Counted from the first letter of the stretch, positions 1 to 9,407 are shown. The stretch: 64,000 bases of DNA from Melioribacteraceae bacterium (GCA_027030245.1 JALVFE010000030.1:1-64000); one strand, 5' to 3'. Notes: generated by a model from the letters alone, not told the origin. Program-made: numbers and translations.

Positions 1-3
1 GTG

Positions 4-92
4 CTGAGTAGCGTTAAAAAAATAATGCTGTTTGAGTCCCGGTATATCGGCAGATATAGCGGGACGAGTTCATTATTTTTAGCTACGTAGCT
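4..92. repeat. Long imperfect inverted repeat at window edge
   Basis: The first ~90 bases fold back on themselves. The core GTCCCGgTATATC pairs with GATATAgCGGGAC across a short loop, with one mismatch. Further out, AAAAAAATAATG faces CATTATTTTT, and GAGTAGC faces GCTACGTAGC. I see no gene here. It may be a dispersed repeat, the end of a mobile element or a structured RNA, and it may continue beyond the window. The rest of 1-518 holds one composite palindromic element (listed separately) and no supportable gene. Confidence 0.45.
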
Positions 93-194
93 AAGAATTT
101 TAGCAAATTGTTTTCAGTTTACCCCTAACGAAGTGGGGCCTTGATTTTTTCTTTGGTTCGTTTCTTTTGTATCAAGACAAAAGAAATGAACATT

Positions 195-333
195 TGTTTC
201 ACTCCTCTGGAGTTTTGGTTTTGTGTTAGAATCATTGTTCTATAAATATGTCACGCCTAACGGCGTTTACCAGATAAAATAGTGAGTTCTTTTTAGATCC
301 CGAAACAATCCGCCAGTGGCGGACGGGATGACA
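195..333 (-). repeat. Composite palindromic element, copy A (inverted)
   Basis: This is one of four copies of a ~140-bp intergenic element. Read on the minus strand it has a GC-rich hairpin (TGTCATCCCGTCCGCC with GGCGGA), then a GTTTCGGGATCTAAAA-like segment, a second hairpin (ACGCC with GGCGT), a TATTTATAGAAC segment, and a third hairpin (ACTCC with GGAGT, three-base loop) ending in TGA.ACA. The other copies are at 5084-5219, 7176-7247 (truncated) and 13659-13797. Hairpin stems are kept while loops vary. No coding potential is seen. Confidence 0.7.
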
Positions 334-518
334 AGTTCTTCTTTTCGTCAATCTGCCACACTGTTATTGAACATCTTGAATGTCATGCTGAACTTGTTTC
401 AGCATCTTTTTTAGTCTTTTTTATGTTCTGACCCGTGTTGTAAATAGAGGCCGGTTAAAAAATAAAGTAAATCGATTTGAACTCATCCCAAATCAATATC
501 AAGACAAGGAATAATGTT

Positions 519-1805
519 TTATTCCGGTTTTTCTATTAATTCCAAAATATCATCCAGCTCAACCGGTTCGGTTTTATCGTCAATATCCAAAACGACTAAA
601 AATCCTTCCAAAACTCCGGTAGAGAAAAATGCATTCATCAATTTTGCTTGATCGCTTTTAATACATTTCCCCGTTTTTTCGTCCCAAATTTCCGTTGAAG
701 AAAGACAACCGCGCGTGGGCGTAAGCGGATAGTAAGGTTTGTTCTCATAGTATTTTAAATCGTCGGTGGAGCCGTGCATAATCAACAATCGCCTTCCCGC
801 CATTCCGGCGTAGAATGTTTCGTAAATCGGTAAATAATTTTGCCAACTTTCCGGGAGTAGTTGCATGTATATTGCTTTGGTCCATTTTTTCCCACTTAAC
901 GAATTATGAAAAAATTCTTTTACGCTAATTTCAAAGGGTAGACGGGTCAGGATGTTAGGGGTCGGACCAATAGATTCGGTAGGAGTAATGTACCAACCGA
1001 CGATGGAAAAAATTCCTTGCGGTGTGTTTCCATTCGACAAATATCCTGGAAGATTTGCATATGATAAACCAAGCTGTTTTACATAAAAAAGTTCACCGTT
1101 CCGGTTACGCAAAAAATCACCGTTGGGTTTCCTGATTATTGTTATTCCCGGATAATTTCTGTTTTTTCTGAACATGGAAAAAATTATTGTCTTGCCGGGT
1201 AAAAACTTGTGTGAAAACAGCGCACTTAAATCAGGCAATTTTTTCAACCTTTCTTGTTCGGATTTGAGTAAATATTCATGAAACAAAAATAACCGCGGTT
1301 TATTTTTCCAATTTTTAAATCTTTTTTCAACCTCGGACAAATAAAACTCATAGTTTCGCGATTCGAAATCATTATTAATTAAATAATTCGCAGCAATAAC
1401 AAAAATATCGGCATTGTTTGTCGTTTTAAAAATTTCATTTATGATTTTGGTGAATTTATTAGCAAAAACCGCAGTGGCAGTTTCAATTCCCACATATAAT
1501 AATTTTGTGGGAATGTGCTTGTAATTTTCTAAAACGGTTCCAACAATCTTTCCCGATTCTAAATTATCAATGTACAGCGTTTCAATTTGATATAGAACTT
1601 TTACCCAGTTTTTAAAATCGTATTTAGAAGGTAGTTTGCCTGCAAACGATTTTAATTTTTCTTTTATTTCCGTTTGCCGCTTTATTTTGTTTTCCGTTTT
1701 TACATAATCCGAATGAAGTTTATTAACATCAACTTTTCTTTGTCCTTGAACGGTTCCAATGAAAAGAAATAAAAACAGAGGAAGTATCTTATAAAATTTT
1801 ATCAT
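519..1805 (-). CDS. L,D-transpeptidase family protein (YkuD-like)
   Basis: This 428-residue protein has an N-terminal signal peptide (about residues 1-21, ending VQGQ). The catalytic YkuD signature is at the C-terminus: His344 in 'MHGST' and the nucleophile Cys367 in 'TRGCLSS', which matches the [ST]-[HR]-G-C pattern of L,D-transpeptidases. These enzymes make 3-3 peptidoglycan cross-links or attach proteins to the wall in the periplasm. The ~220 residues before the catalytic domain are not recognised. The gene is transcribed away from the TonB-C/amidase pair across a 132-bp gap, which fits a wall-related neighbourhood. The family call is good; the exact substrate is unknown. Confidence 0.82.
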   Translation of the reverse strand: MIKFYKILPLFLFLFIGTVQGQRKVDVNKLHSDYVKTENKIKRQTEIKEKLKSFAGKLPSKYDFKNWVKVLYQIETLYIDNLESGKIVGTVLENYKHIPTKLLYVGIETATAVFANKFTKIINEIFKTTNNADIFVIAANYLINNDFESRNYEFYLSEVEKRFKNWKNKPRLFLFHEYLLKSEQERLKKLPDLSALFSHKFLPGKTIIFSMFRKNRNYPGITIIRKPNGDFLRNRNGELFYVKQLGLSYANLPGYLSNGNTPQGIFSIVGWYITPTESIGPTPNILTRLPFEISVKEFFHNSLSGKKWTKAIYMQLLPESWQNYLPIYETFYAGMAGRRLLIMHGSTDDLKYYENKPYYPLTPTRGCLSSTEIWDEKTGKCIKSDQAKLMNAFFSTGVLEGFLVVLDIDDKTEPVELDDILELIEKPE

Positions 1806-1937
1806 GAGCCGATGGATTTTTTTACATTAAGTTAATAATGATTTCTTCTATTTCTAATCTGCTTAGGTGCACTAAATTTTGTGTTATCTTTTTTCATAAT
1901 TAAGCTTTAACTTTGCACTCAAAAATAAAGAATTGGC

Positions 1938-3137
1938 ATGAACAAATCTCTTCTTTTATTAATTCTGTTATTTTTGGTTTCTGGGGTGACGAACGGTCAA
2001 CTGAAAGTACGGAAATCTTATTATCCCGATGGCAAAGTTTATTCGCGCGAATCTTTTGTCGATGGAATTTATGAAGGCAAATCCCAATGGTTTTATCCAA
2101 GCGGAAATTTGAAAATGGAAAAGGAATTCAGTCAAGGTAAACTGAACGGTTGGCTCCGGTATTATTATGAAACCGGAATAATTAAGGAAGAACATCATGT
2201 TGCGGATGGTGTATTGGATGGATTATCGAATTATTATTACGAAAACGGGGGTTTGAAAGAATCGCGGAATTACAGAGACGGAATTTTAATCAGTCGGCAT
2301 TTAGTAGAATACGATTCTACGTATCAAGTTGATCTAAAAGTACAAAGTGTAGTTGAAAAGAAAGAGAAGAATAAATACGAAGGTGAATTTTTGTGCGATG
2401 CCGATATTTGTCCGGAACCCGTCGGCGGTTTGAAAGCAATAGAGGAAAAACTGGTTTATCCCGAGCATGCAAAGTTATACGGTTTGGAAGGAGACGTTTT
2501 AATAGTTGCCAAAATAGACAAAAGGGGGAACGTTATTGACGTGAAGGTTGCCAAGGGTATCGGATTGGGTTGCGATGAAGAAGCAAAAAAAGCCGTAATG
2601 GCAACAAAGTTTATTCCCGCGCAGAAAAACGGTAAGGTTATTTCTTCCGAAGTTGCGTTTAAAGTTAAATTCAGATTAAAAGACAAACCGCAGTTTGTTT
2701 CACATTCCGCACCGATTAAAGCAAAATCCGCCGGAGAAGATTTGAAAAAATACTTGAGCGTAAAAATTAAAAAAGACAGCACAATCAATTATAACGGTGA
2801 AGTGAAAGGGAATAAGAAACTTACGTACATCTCATGCGATATTGATAAATGTCCCGAACCGAAAGGCGGTTTGGAAGCAATTTTGCAAAACTTGAATTAT
2901 CCGTTATTAGCGAAGCGGAAAAAGATAGAAGGGAAAGTCAAAATACAAGCAAAAATTGACGAATTCGGATTTGTGCTTGATACGAAAGTGGTTGAAGGAA
3001 TCGGTTATGGTTGCGATGAAGCTGCGGAATCGGCAATTCTCAAGACCGAATTTATTCCAGGAGAAAAAGAAGGGAAAAATGTTCCTGCAGAAATATTAAT
3101 TTCGGTTCCGTTTGTATTACCGGAAAATCAAAAATAA
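1938..3137 (+). CDS. MORN-variant repeat protein with two TonB C-terminal domains
   Basis: The 399-residue product begins with a signal peptide (MNKSLLLLILLFLVSGVTNGQ). Residues ~30-115 contain about four MORN-variant (toxin-antitoxin-antidote type) repeats of the form 'YPDGK...YEGK...YYYENG'. Two TonB_C domains follow, near residues 155-245 and 303-398. Each starts with CPEPxGGLxAI and ends in a TKFIP/TEFIP strand. TonB_C domains normally sit on inner-membrane-anchored TonB and bind outer-membrane receptors. Here there is a cleavable signal and no evident membrane anchor, so a soluble periplasmic role is inferred. The gene lies 9 bp before the amidase gene, suggesting an operon. Partners are unknown. 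Confidence 0.75.
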   Translation: MNKSLLLLILLFLVSGVTNGQLKVRKSYYPDGKVYSRESFVDGIYEGKSQWFYPSGNLKMEKEFSQGKLNGWLRYYYETGIIKEEHHVADGVLDGLSNYYYENGGLKESRNYRDGILISRHLVEYDSTYQVDLKVQSVVEKKEKNKYEGEFLCDADICPEPVGGLKAIEEKLVYPEHAKLYGLEGDVLIVAKIDKRGNVIDVKVAKGIGLGCDEEAKKAVMATKFIPAQKNGKVISSEVAFKVKFRLKDKPQFVSHSAPIKAKSAGEDLKKYLSVKIKKDSTINYNGEVKGNKKLTYISCDIDKCPEPKGGLEAILQNLNYPLLAKRKKIEGKVKIQAKIDEFGFVLDTKVVEGIGYGCDEAAESAILKTEFIPGEKEGKNVPAEILISVPFVLPENQK

Positions 3138-3146
3138 GCGGGGAAT

Positions 3147-4925
3147 ATGAAAACAAAACTTATAATTCTAATTATCTTAACTCAAATTATTGCAACTGTT
3201 ACTGCCCAGCGCCGTGTGAAAACGGGGAAAAATTATATCCAAATAGTAATTCCCGAAACCGATACGGTTAAAACGACTTTGTCCCGGTACCGCTTGGCTG
3301 CAAATACATTGCCGGCCAGCAAAGTTCTGATTAACGGAAAGAGAGTAAAGGTTTATAAAAACGGGGTTTTTGTCCATCTATTCAAGTTGAAAACCGGCGA
3401 GAACAAATTTTCCATTATTTCAAAAAATAAAAAGGGCAGGGTATCGAAAGAACTGGTTTTTATTAGAGAGGATACGGAATTAAAATCCACACCGGAAGAT
3501 ACACTTAGGATTGAAGACGAAATGATGCTGCCGGATAAAGACATTTGGTTGGACGAAGGGGACATTTTGCAAGTAAGAATGAAGGGAACTCCAAATTGTG
3601 TTGCAACTTTTATGAACGGCATTTTGATGAACGAACTTCCCGAGGAGGAAACTGGCGGAATAAAAGGAATTTATACCGGGATTTATAAAATTAAATCCAC
3701 GGACGAAATATGGCAGAAACCGGTGACTTTCAAATTGGAAAATTTGTCCGGCGAGATATTTGAAAAAAAATCGAAGGCAAGAATTTCAATTACCCCAAAG
3801 GAGTTTCCCCGCGTTGGCGTAACGGTCGGAGAACGGCCGTATTTGAATTACAGTTTGGGTACGAACAGATTGGGCGGCGCAAAATTAAGTTTTCTGGAAG
3901 ACGGAATTAAACTGATTATAAACGGTAAAGTGGGAAATCAATACAGGGTGAAGTTAACGGAAAATTTAACTGCATGGATTCCGGAAGAACAAGTAAAACT
4001 TTTACCGCTCGGTACATTTTTGCCACAGACCTTAACGGAATCGTGGAATGTTTACGGCGACAAAAAATATGATTACGTTGTAATAAATTTGAATGAAAAA
4101 ATTCCGTATTCCACACGCCAGGAAGTAAATCCGACAAAAATTATTGTAGATTTATACGGCGCCGTGGCAAATACGAATTGGATTACCCAGCATCTTAATA
4201 CATCGGAAATTAAAAATGTTTATTACGAACAAGTATCAACCGGTTTATTCAGAGTCACAATAGAAACAAAGCATAAGCATGTTTGGGGATATAAAATCGG
4301 ATATAAAAATAAAAGTCTTGTTATACGGATTAAAAGAACTCCTAAAAAGTTAACTATTTCGAATTTTAAGTTTATTGTGGATGCCGGTCACGGCGGAAAA
4401 AACAAAGGGGCGCTGGGAGCTACCGGAGTTAAAGAGAAAGAGGTAACTCTCGCAATCGCCAAAAAAATAAAGTTGCTTCTTGAAAGGAACGGCGCAAAAG
4501 TAATTTTAACCCGTTCGGATGATTCTTATGAAAAGAACAGTAAGCGTTTGGATGTAGCGTTAAATTCCAACGCGGATTTTCTTATCAGTATCCACACCAA
4601 TTCAGTTGGGATGTCGACAAATCCAGTAAGGGCGAGCGGAACAAGTACGTATTACAAACATATTTGTTACCGTCCGCTTTCGCAGGCAATTTATAAAAGA
4701 ATGCTTGAATTGGGATTAAAGCAATTCGGTAACATAGGAAGTTTTAATTTTGCATTGAATTCGCCCACGGAAATTCCGAATGTATTAGTTGAAACCGCGT
4801 TCATTTCCAATCCCTTGGATGAAATGAAATTGTTAAACAAAACATTTCAGAAAAAAATTGCGGAGAAAATTGTCCGGGGAATCAAAGATTACTTGAAGGA
4901 AGTAAGGAACGATAATAAGAATTAA
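3147..4925 (+). CDS. N-acetylmuramoyl-L-alanine amidase (Amidase_3, AmiC-like)
   Basis: This 592-residue secreted enzyme has a signal peptide at residues 1-20 (ending TVTAQ). Its C-terminal ~175 residues are an Amidase_3 zinc domain. The visible zinc and catalytic positions are His of 'VDAGHGG' (about residue 415), Glu of 'VKEKEVTLAI', His of 'SIHTNS' and Glu of 'VLVETAF'. Such enzymes cleave the amide between N-acetylmuramic acid and L-alanine during cell separation. An SH3-like stretch (about 220-285) and an AMIN-like stretch (about 295-390, 'YDYVVINLNEKIPY') precede the catalytic domain and would target it to the wall. It is probably co-transcribed with the upstream TonB-C gene, 9 bp away. 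Confidence 0.85.
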   Translation: MKTKLIILIILTQIIATVTAQRRVKTGKNYIQIVIPETDTVKTTLSRYRLAANTLPASKVLINGKRVKVYKNGVFVHLFKLKTGENKFSIISKNKKGRVSKELVFIREDTELKSTPEDTLRIEDEMMLPDKDIWLDEGDILQVRMKGTPNCVATFMNGILMNELPEEETGGIKGIYTGIYKIKSTDEIWQKPVTFKLENLSGEIFEKKSKARISITPKEFPRVGVTVGERPYLNYSLGTNRLGGAKLSFLEDGIKLIINGKVGNQYRVKLTENLTAWIPEEQVKLLPLGTFLPQTLTESWNVYGDKKYDYVVINLNEKIPYSTRQEVNPTKIIVDLYGAVANTNWITQHLNTSEIKNVYYEQVSTGLFRVTIETKHKHVWGYKIGYKNKSLVIRIKRTPKKLTISNFKFIVDAGHGGKNKGALGATGVKEKEVTLAIAKKIKLLLERNGAKVILTRSDDSYEKNSKRLDVALNSNADFLISIHTNSVGMSTNPVRASGTSTYYKHICYRPLSQAIYKRMLELGLKQFGNIGSFNFALNSPTEIPNVLVETAFISNPLDEMKLLNKTFQKKIAEKIVRGIKDYLKEVRNDNKN

Positions 4926-5002
4926 GCCGAAATTATGGATTAGTAATTTGTCATTGGTCATTTATTATCGGTCATTTGTCATTCGTTATTGGTAGTTTGG
5001 GA

Positions 5003-5500
5003 TTTGGAGATTGATATTTGGGATTTGTTATTTGGAATTTCTTGGTTGTCATTCCGTCCGCCTTCGGCGGATTGAAGAGAACCTGTCATCCCGTCCGCCT
5101 ACGGCGGATTGTTTCGGAATCTAAAATGAACTCTCTATTTTGTACAACAAACGCCATCGGCGTGAAATATTTATAGAACACACATTACAACACAAAAACA
5201 AAACTCCATTGGAGTGACATATTTTGTCATTTGAAATTAGTCATTTGTCAATGGTCATTGGTCAATAGTAATTTGTGATTTGTTGTTTGGGATTTGCAAT
5301 TTGTTATTTGTTAGCCACTAATTTACAAATAAAAAATAATTTTAGGAACGCAAGGTTTGCGTCCCCTACATCTTACGTTTCACGTCTCTACGTTTCACGT
5401 CTCACGTTTTACGTCTTTCGTCGCACGTCTCTACGTTTCACGTCTCTACGTTTTACGTCTCACGTTTTACGTCTCACGTTTTACGTCTCACGCCTGGGAT
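5003..5500 (+). repeat. Intergenic block, left copy of direct repeat flanking the ATPase gene
   Basis: The gap 4926-5575 holds no supportable gene. From 5003 it runs: a 'GATTTGG/TTGTCATT' low-complexity tract, a composite palindromic element, more 'GTCATTGGTCAATAG' tract, then 'TTAGCCACTAATTTACAAATAAAAAATAATT', a CGCAAGGTTTGCG palindrome, and a tract of ACGTTTCACGTCTCTACG repeats (5373-5493). The same order reappears at 6966-7470 in the same orientation, so the ATPase gene between them is bracketed by diverged direct repeats. Confidence 0.75.
5084..5219 (+). repeat. Composite palindromic element, copy B
   Basis: This is a full-length copy of the ~140-bp element described at 195-333, in plus orientation. 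It has the hairpin GTCCGCC-TAC-GGCGGAT, the GTTTCGGAATCTAAAATGAAC segment, the hairpin CGCC-AT-CGGCG, the ATATTTATAGAAC segment and the hairpin ACTCC-ATT-GGAGT followed by GACA. Confidence 0.72.
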
Positions 5501-5575
5501 TTGTGATTTCTTTTCTGGCGTTTCTACCACCGTGTGAACGGAAGAAGCAATAAATTATTTATAGTAATGGCATTA

Positions 5576-6829
5576 TTAAAACAAATTAATTGTAAGCAGC
5601 TCATAATACGGTATAAAAACAACAGTAGTGTTCTTAATTTTTATCTTTGTGGAATGCTCCAAATTAACTACGTATGCTAAAGAAGGGGAATATTTTTCAA
5701 TAAAACTCCTTAACGATCTTTTTATAACATTATTTTTAATCGATGAATATTTTACTTCTACAGGTATGATTTTATTGCCGCTGACAATAACAAAATCTAC
5801 TTCCGCCTTATCTGTAGTTCTCCAAAAGTTGATTTTCCACGGAGTCCACCGCACTTTCTCGTAAAGAATATTTTTAACAAAGTTTTGGAATAAAAAACTC
5901 AATTCGTTTTTGTTATCAATTAATTGAAAAATATCGTTTGCGAAATTTCTCAGACCCATATCATAGAAATAAATGGTTTTGGATTTTGTTAATTCCTTCT
6001 TAATATTTCTATAAAACGGAGAAAGTGTATGGATTATAAAAGTTTTTTCCGCATACCGAAGATATTTTTTTAACGTTGCCACCGAAATTCCGATTTGTTG
6101 CGACAGAATAGAATAATTGGTGAGCTTACCGATATTAGAAGCCAAAAGTTTTATTAATAAAGTGAACGCGTCGGGTCGGTCTATATTCAAAAGATTAACA
6201 ATATCCTTTTCAACGTAACTGTTATAAATTTCGTTGATAATTTTGGTTTTCTCTTCGATTGAAACTTCCGTTATTACTCTTGGATATCCTCCGAAACTTA
6301 AATATTCGGATAAGTAATAATTTGTTTGTTCCATTTCCAAACGGAGATATTCGTTAAGATTATTTTCATATTTATAGTCAGTTTTAAAATTTAAGAATTC
6401 CTCAAAAGTTACGGGCAGAAGTTCAAATATTCTCTTTCTCCCGGTTAACGATTCTTTGATTTGTTCTTTTAATTCAAGACTCCCGGAGCCTGAAACAATG
6501 AATTTGTAATTAAGGTCTAAATCGTAAATGCCTTTGAGAAACAAGCCTGCATTATTTTTTCTTTGGATTTCATCAATAAATACAAAACCGCTTTCTCCTA
6601 TTTCCAATTTTATTTTTTTTAAAAGTAATTCTTGGGATTCAAAAAATTTTTTGTCGTTTTCGAAGTCAAGATTAAAAAATACAATTTTTTTAGCTGGTTC
6701 GATATGTTTCATTAATTCTTTCATTAAAGTGGTTTTGCCTATTTGGCGCGGACCGACAATAATGGAAATTTCCTTGGCGGAAAGATGTTTCACCAGCTCA
6801 TCAAAAAGTTTTCTTTTGATTAATTTCAT
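5576..6829 (-). CDS. AAA-family ATPase with DUF4143 domain
   Basis: This 417-residue protein has a Walker A motif GPRQIGKTT at residues 26-34 and a Walker B-like 'GFVFIDEIQ' in the N-terminal third. A DUF4143 region follows, ending in 'AEVDFVI...IPVEVKYSS', which resembles a PD-(D/E)XK nuclease core. Such ATPases are common, patchily distributed accessory genes of uncertain function, often suspected in defence or mobile-element contexts. No toxin partner is visible next to it. Diverged direct copies of one intergenic block lie on both sides (about 5003-5500 and 6966-7470), which fits gain by duplication or transposition. The family call is firm; the role is unknown. Confidence 0.85.
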   Translation of the reverse strand: MKLIKRKLFDELVKHLSAKEISIIVGPRQIGKTTLMKELMKHIEPAKKIVFFNLDFENDKKFFESQELLLKKIKLEIGESGFVFIDEIQRKNNAGLFLKGIYDLDLNYKFIVSGSGSLELKEQIKESLTGRKRIFELLPVTFEEFLNFKTDYKYENNLNEYLRLEMEQTNYYLSEYLSFGGYPRVITEVSIEEKTKIINEIYNSYVEKDIVNLLNIDRPDAFTLLIKLLASNIGKLTNYSILSQQIGISVATLKKYLRYAEKTFIIHTLSPFYRNIKKELTKSKTIYFYDMGLRNFANDIFQLIDNKNELSFLFQNFVKNILYEKVRWTPWKINFWRTTDKAEVDFVIVSGNKIIPVEVKYSSIKNNVIKRSLRSFIEKYSPSLAYVVNLEHSTKIKIKNTTVVFIPYYELLTINLF

Positions 6830-6965
6830 TGGATTTACCCGATAATTTAGTATTTGAAGTTATTAAAATATCGGGTTAAATGCAAAATCAACTGTTATTT
6901 TTACCGCCGTATGCAAGAAATTTCAACCTAAAACAGTTTTGTAAATTTTAATGTTCTCTTTGTCA

Positions 6966-7470
6966 TTTGGAGATTGGTATTTGGGATTTGTTATTTGGAA
7001 TTTCTTGGTTGTCATCTCGAAATAAGACTTGTCATTCCGTCGGCCTTCGGCGAATTGAAGAGAACCTGTCATTCCGAATTTATTTCGGAATCTAAAAAGA
7101 ACCCTTAGAACAATAAGATGCTGAAACAAGTTCAGCATGACAATTAATTGGAACAGCATGAAGAAAAGAGGAACCTGTCATTCCGAACTTGTTTCGGAAT
7201 CTAAAATGAACTCTCTATTTTGTACAACAAACGCCATCGGCGTGACATATTTTGTCATTGGGAATTAGTTATTTGTCAATGGTCATTGGGAATTGGTCTA
7301 TGATCATTTGGGATTTGTTGTTTGGGATTTGTAATTTGTTATTTGTTAGCCACTAATTCGCAAATAAAAAATAATTGCCGGGACGCAAAATTTGCGTCCC
7401 CTACATCTTACGTTTCACGTCTCTACGTTTCACGTCTCACGTTTTACGTATTACGTTTCACGTCTGTAAT
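6966..7470 (+). repeat. Intergenic block, right copy of direct repeat flanking the ATPase gene
   Basis: This matches 5003-5500 in order and orientation: 'TTTGGAGATTGGTATTTGGG', palindromes, 'ACAACAAACGCCATCGGCGTGA', a GTCATTGG tract, 'TTAGCCACTAATTCGCAAAT', a CGCAAAATTTGCG palindrome, then ACGTTTCACGTCTC tracts (7408-7466). It differs in the middle: extra GATGCTGAA...TTCAGCATGACA palindromes are inserted, and the third hairpin of the composite element is deleted. The whole gap 6830-7520 carries no supportable gene. Confidence 0.75.
7176..7247 (+). repeat. Composite palindromic element, truncated copy C
   Basis: This copy keeps the TGTCATTCCG start, the GTTTCGGAATCTAAAATGAAC segment and the CGCC-AT-CGGCG hairpin, then stops at TGACA. 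The TATTTATAGAAC segment and the ACTCC/GGAGT hairpin of the other copies are missing. Confidence 0.65.
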
Positions 7471-7520
7471 TTCTAATTGTTTTTCCGGGAAGGCGGGCAT
7501 TCATTCCGCCGCCCGAAAAG

Positions 7521-9185
7521 TTATTCATCTATTTCAAATTCAGGTTTAATATCCACCGGAAGGGATTTTAACTTGTCCACTAAAACTTTCATTGTAGGGG
7601 TAACAATTCCGTATTTAGCAATTAGTTTTTTTGCCCCTTCGTAATCCCCGGTAGCTTGAATCATCAAGACCTTATTTGCCAAATCCTTTAGAACGTTATA
7701 AATTTTATCAAAATTCACTTTGACCTTCTGCGTTTTTTCATCAAACTCGTATGCCCCGTTATCCAATAAATAATTGTAAATAATTGCGTTGCCACCGCCA
7801 TGGGCTTCGGAAACACCAAACCGTACGGAACGGAAAGTTCCCGCTAAAAACGTGGTCCAAATTTCTTTTTCAAACGAAGGCGGGAAAACACCTTGTTTAA
7901 TCATGAAAATATTGTTATACATTCCGAGAATATCGGCTTTGCATTCTTCCAATTTTGAATATGTTTCTTTTAATTCTTTCTTCACTTCGGTTTTTCTGCC
8001 GTTTACGGTAATAAAACCCGGACCGATACCGTGGGACATTTCGTGCATTAAAGTATGATTGAAAAATCCGTCGAATGTAACATACTTCAGTTGTGCGGGG
8101 TCTAAAACTATTTCCGCAATTGGTTTAAGGAGTTTATCGAATTTTGCTTCGTGAATATTTTTCAGCATTACTTTTTTGGAGCCTTTTGCTTTTCTTACGC
8201 GTTCGTCGTTCGGAAGGTTAAACGCCAAAGTCTGAACCCCCGCTTTTGCATCACCTGCGCAGTAAATTTCCTGAACAACAACTATCGGGGATTCGGAGCC
8301 ACGCTCGAAATTTTTATGCTTGTCGGGAATGGGTAAGTTCTTTTCCATTTCGGTTAAAAAGCTGGCAAACTTTTTCAGCTTTTGGGTTTCGGCCGGATCC
8401 ACAATTGTAAGGAATGTTTCAAACGAAGCTTTATAATTGAACAACTCGTCTTCGTAAACTTCGTATGGTCCAATCACAACTTCAATTCTGTGATCTTTCA
8501 AATCCATCCACGCCATATCGCTTTCGTAATAATCGTTTGTCAGAAATGCTTTTGCTCTTAATGTTAAATATTTTTTCAGCGAAGGGTTATCCGCAAAGTC
8601 TGCCGCTTCATTTAGTAATGCGGAAATTTTTTCCAATTGTTGTTTATACTCGATACTGTAAGGAATTGAAACCAAATTTCCGTCTTTTCTGCGGATTACC
8701 GTAAACTCGGATGTAAAACTTTCCCTGTCTTCAGGATGTACTTTCAGCCAATTCTCAAATTCTTCTTTAGTCATATCGGAAGGATAGAAATTTGCGCCTA
8801 GCGGTTTTTTTTCATTACCGATAAAAGGTTTGTTGTGGTCCAAGCGATCGAACGGTCCGAACATTATATTGAAATATTCCAAACGTAATTTATCAACAGG
8901 GTCTTTAGAGTTTTCCAACTGTTTTTTTATTTCAAAATTTTTTGAGTAAACCTGGCTTAAAAAAATTGAATCTATTAGTTGAGCGGCTTTATGCAAGCGT
9001 TTAACTACTTCTTTTTGCCTTTCGTTTAATAAAGAGTGATCGTATGTAATTTTTGTTGGTGCGAATTGTGCAATTTTTTCTTTAAGGATTTCTTCTTCTT
9101 TATTAGCCATTGGTTTCTCCGATTTTGTGCAACCGAATATTATAAATGAAAAAAATATTGTCAGAATTAATGAATGACTTCTCAT
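7521..9185 (-). CDS. M49 (dipeptidyl-peptidase III-like) family lipoprotein
   Basis: This 554-residue protein has a lipoprotein signal (FFSFIIFGC, lipidated Cys near residue 19), so it is probably membrane-attached outside the cytoplasm. The zinc motif is HEMSH at residues 381-385, followed by 'LEECKAD', whose Glu414 or Glu413 would be the third ligand. This arrangement matches the bacterial M49/DPP III-like branch with a HExxH-type motif, rather than the classic HELLGH. The likely role is aminopeptidase or dipeptidyl-peptidase cleavage of peptides. The gene stands alone between repeat-rich gaps. Confidence is good for the family and low for specificity. Confidence 0.8.
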   Translation of the reverse strand: MRSHSLILTIFFSFIIFGCTKSEKPMANKEEEILKEKIAQFAPTKITYDHSLLNERQKEVVKRLHKAAQLIDSIFLSQVYSKNFEIKKQLENSKDPVDKLRLEYFNIMFGPFDRLDHNKPFIGNEKKPLGANFYPSDMTKEEFENWLKVHPEDRESFTSEFTVIRRKDGNLVSIPYSIEYKQQLEKISALLNEAADFADNPSLKKYLTLRAKAFLTNDYYESDMAWMDLKDHRIEVVIGPYEVYEDELFNYKASFETFLTIVDPAETQKLKKFASFLTEMEKNLPIPDKHKNFERGSESPIVVVQEIYCAGDAKAGVQTLAFNLPNDERVRKAKGSKKVMLKNIHEAKFDKLLKPIAEIVLDPAQLKYVTFDGFFNHTLMHEMSHGIGPGFITVNGRKTEVKKELKETYSKLEECKADILGMYNNIFMIKQGVFPPSFEKEIWTTFLAGTFRSVRFGVSEAHGGGNAIIYNYLLDNGAYEFDEKTQKVKVNFDKIYNVLKDLANKVLMIQATGDYEGAKKLIAKYGIVTPTMKVLVDKLKSLPVDIKPEFEIDE

Positions 9186-9407
9186 AACTTCCCCTTAAAA
9201 TTATTTGGATTGCCGAAAAATACCAAAAAATAAACACCGGAGTAAATCATTTTTAAATTGCTGAAATATTGTAGAGAAAAGTTCCGGATGTGTATACTAA
9301 ATTAGGCAATGTAATAAATTAAAAAGCCGTTTTTCCGGCGGTTATTAAGCTTTTCCCGTTTGGTATGTTCATTGAATATGTATTAGTGAACAACCGCGAG
9401 GTGTAAA

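Noticed and set aside
5275-5553. 92-residue open frame in the left intergenic block
   Set aside because: It is read through the ACGTTTCACGTCTC tracts (SRLYVSRLTFYV repeats) and reappears in the other block copy; no ribosome site or domain.
7322-7549. 75-residue open frame in the right intergenic block
   Set aside because: Same repeat-derived sequence as the left block, overlapping the end of the M49 gene.
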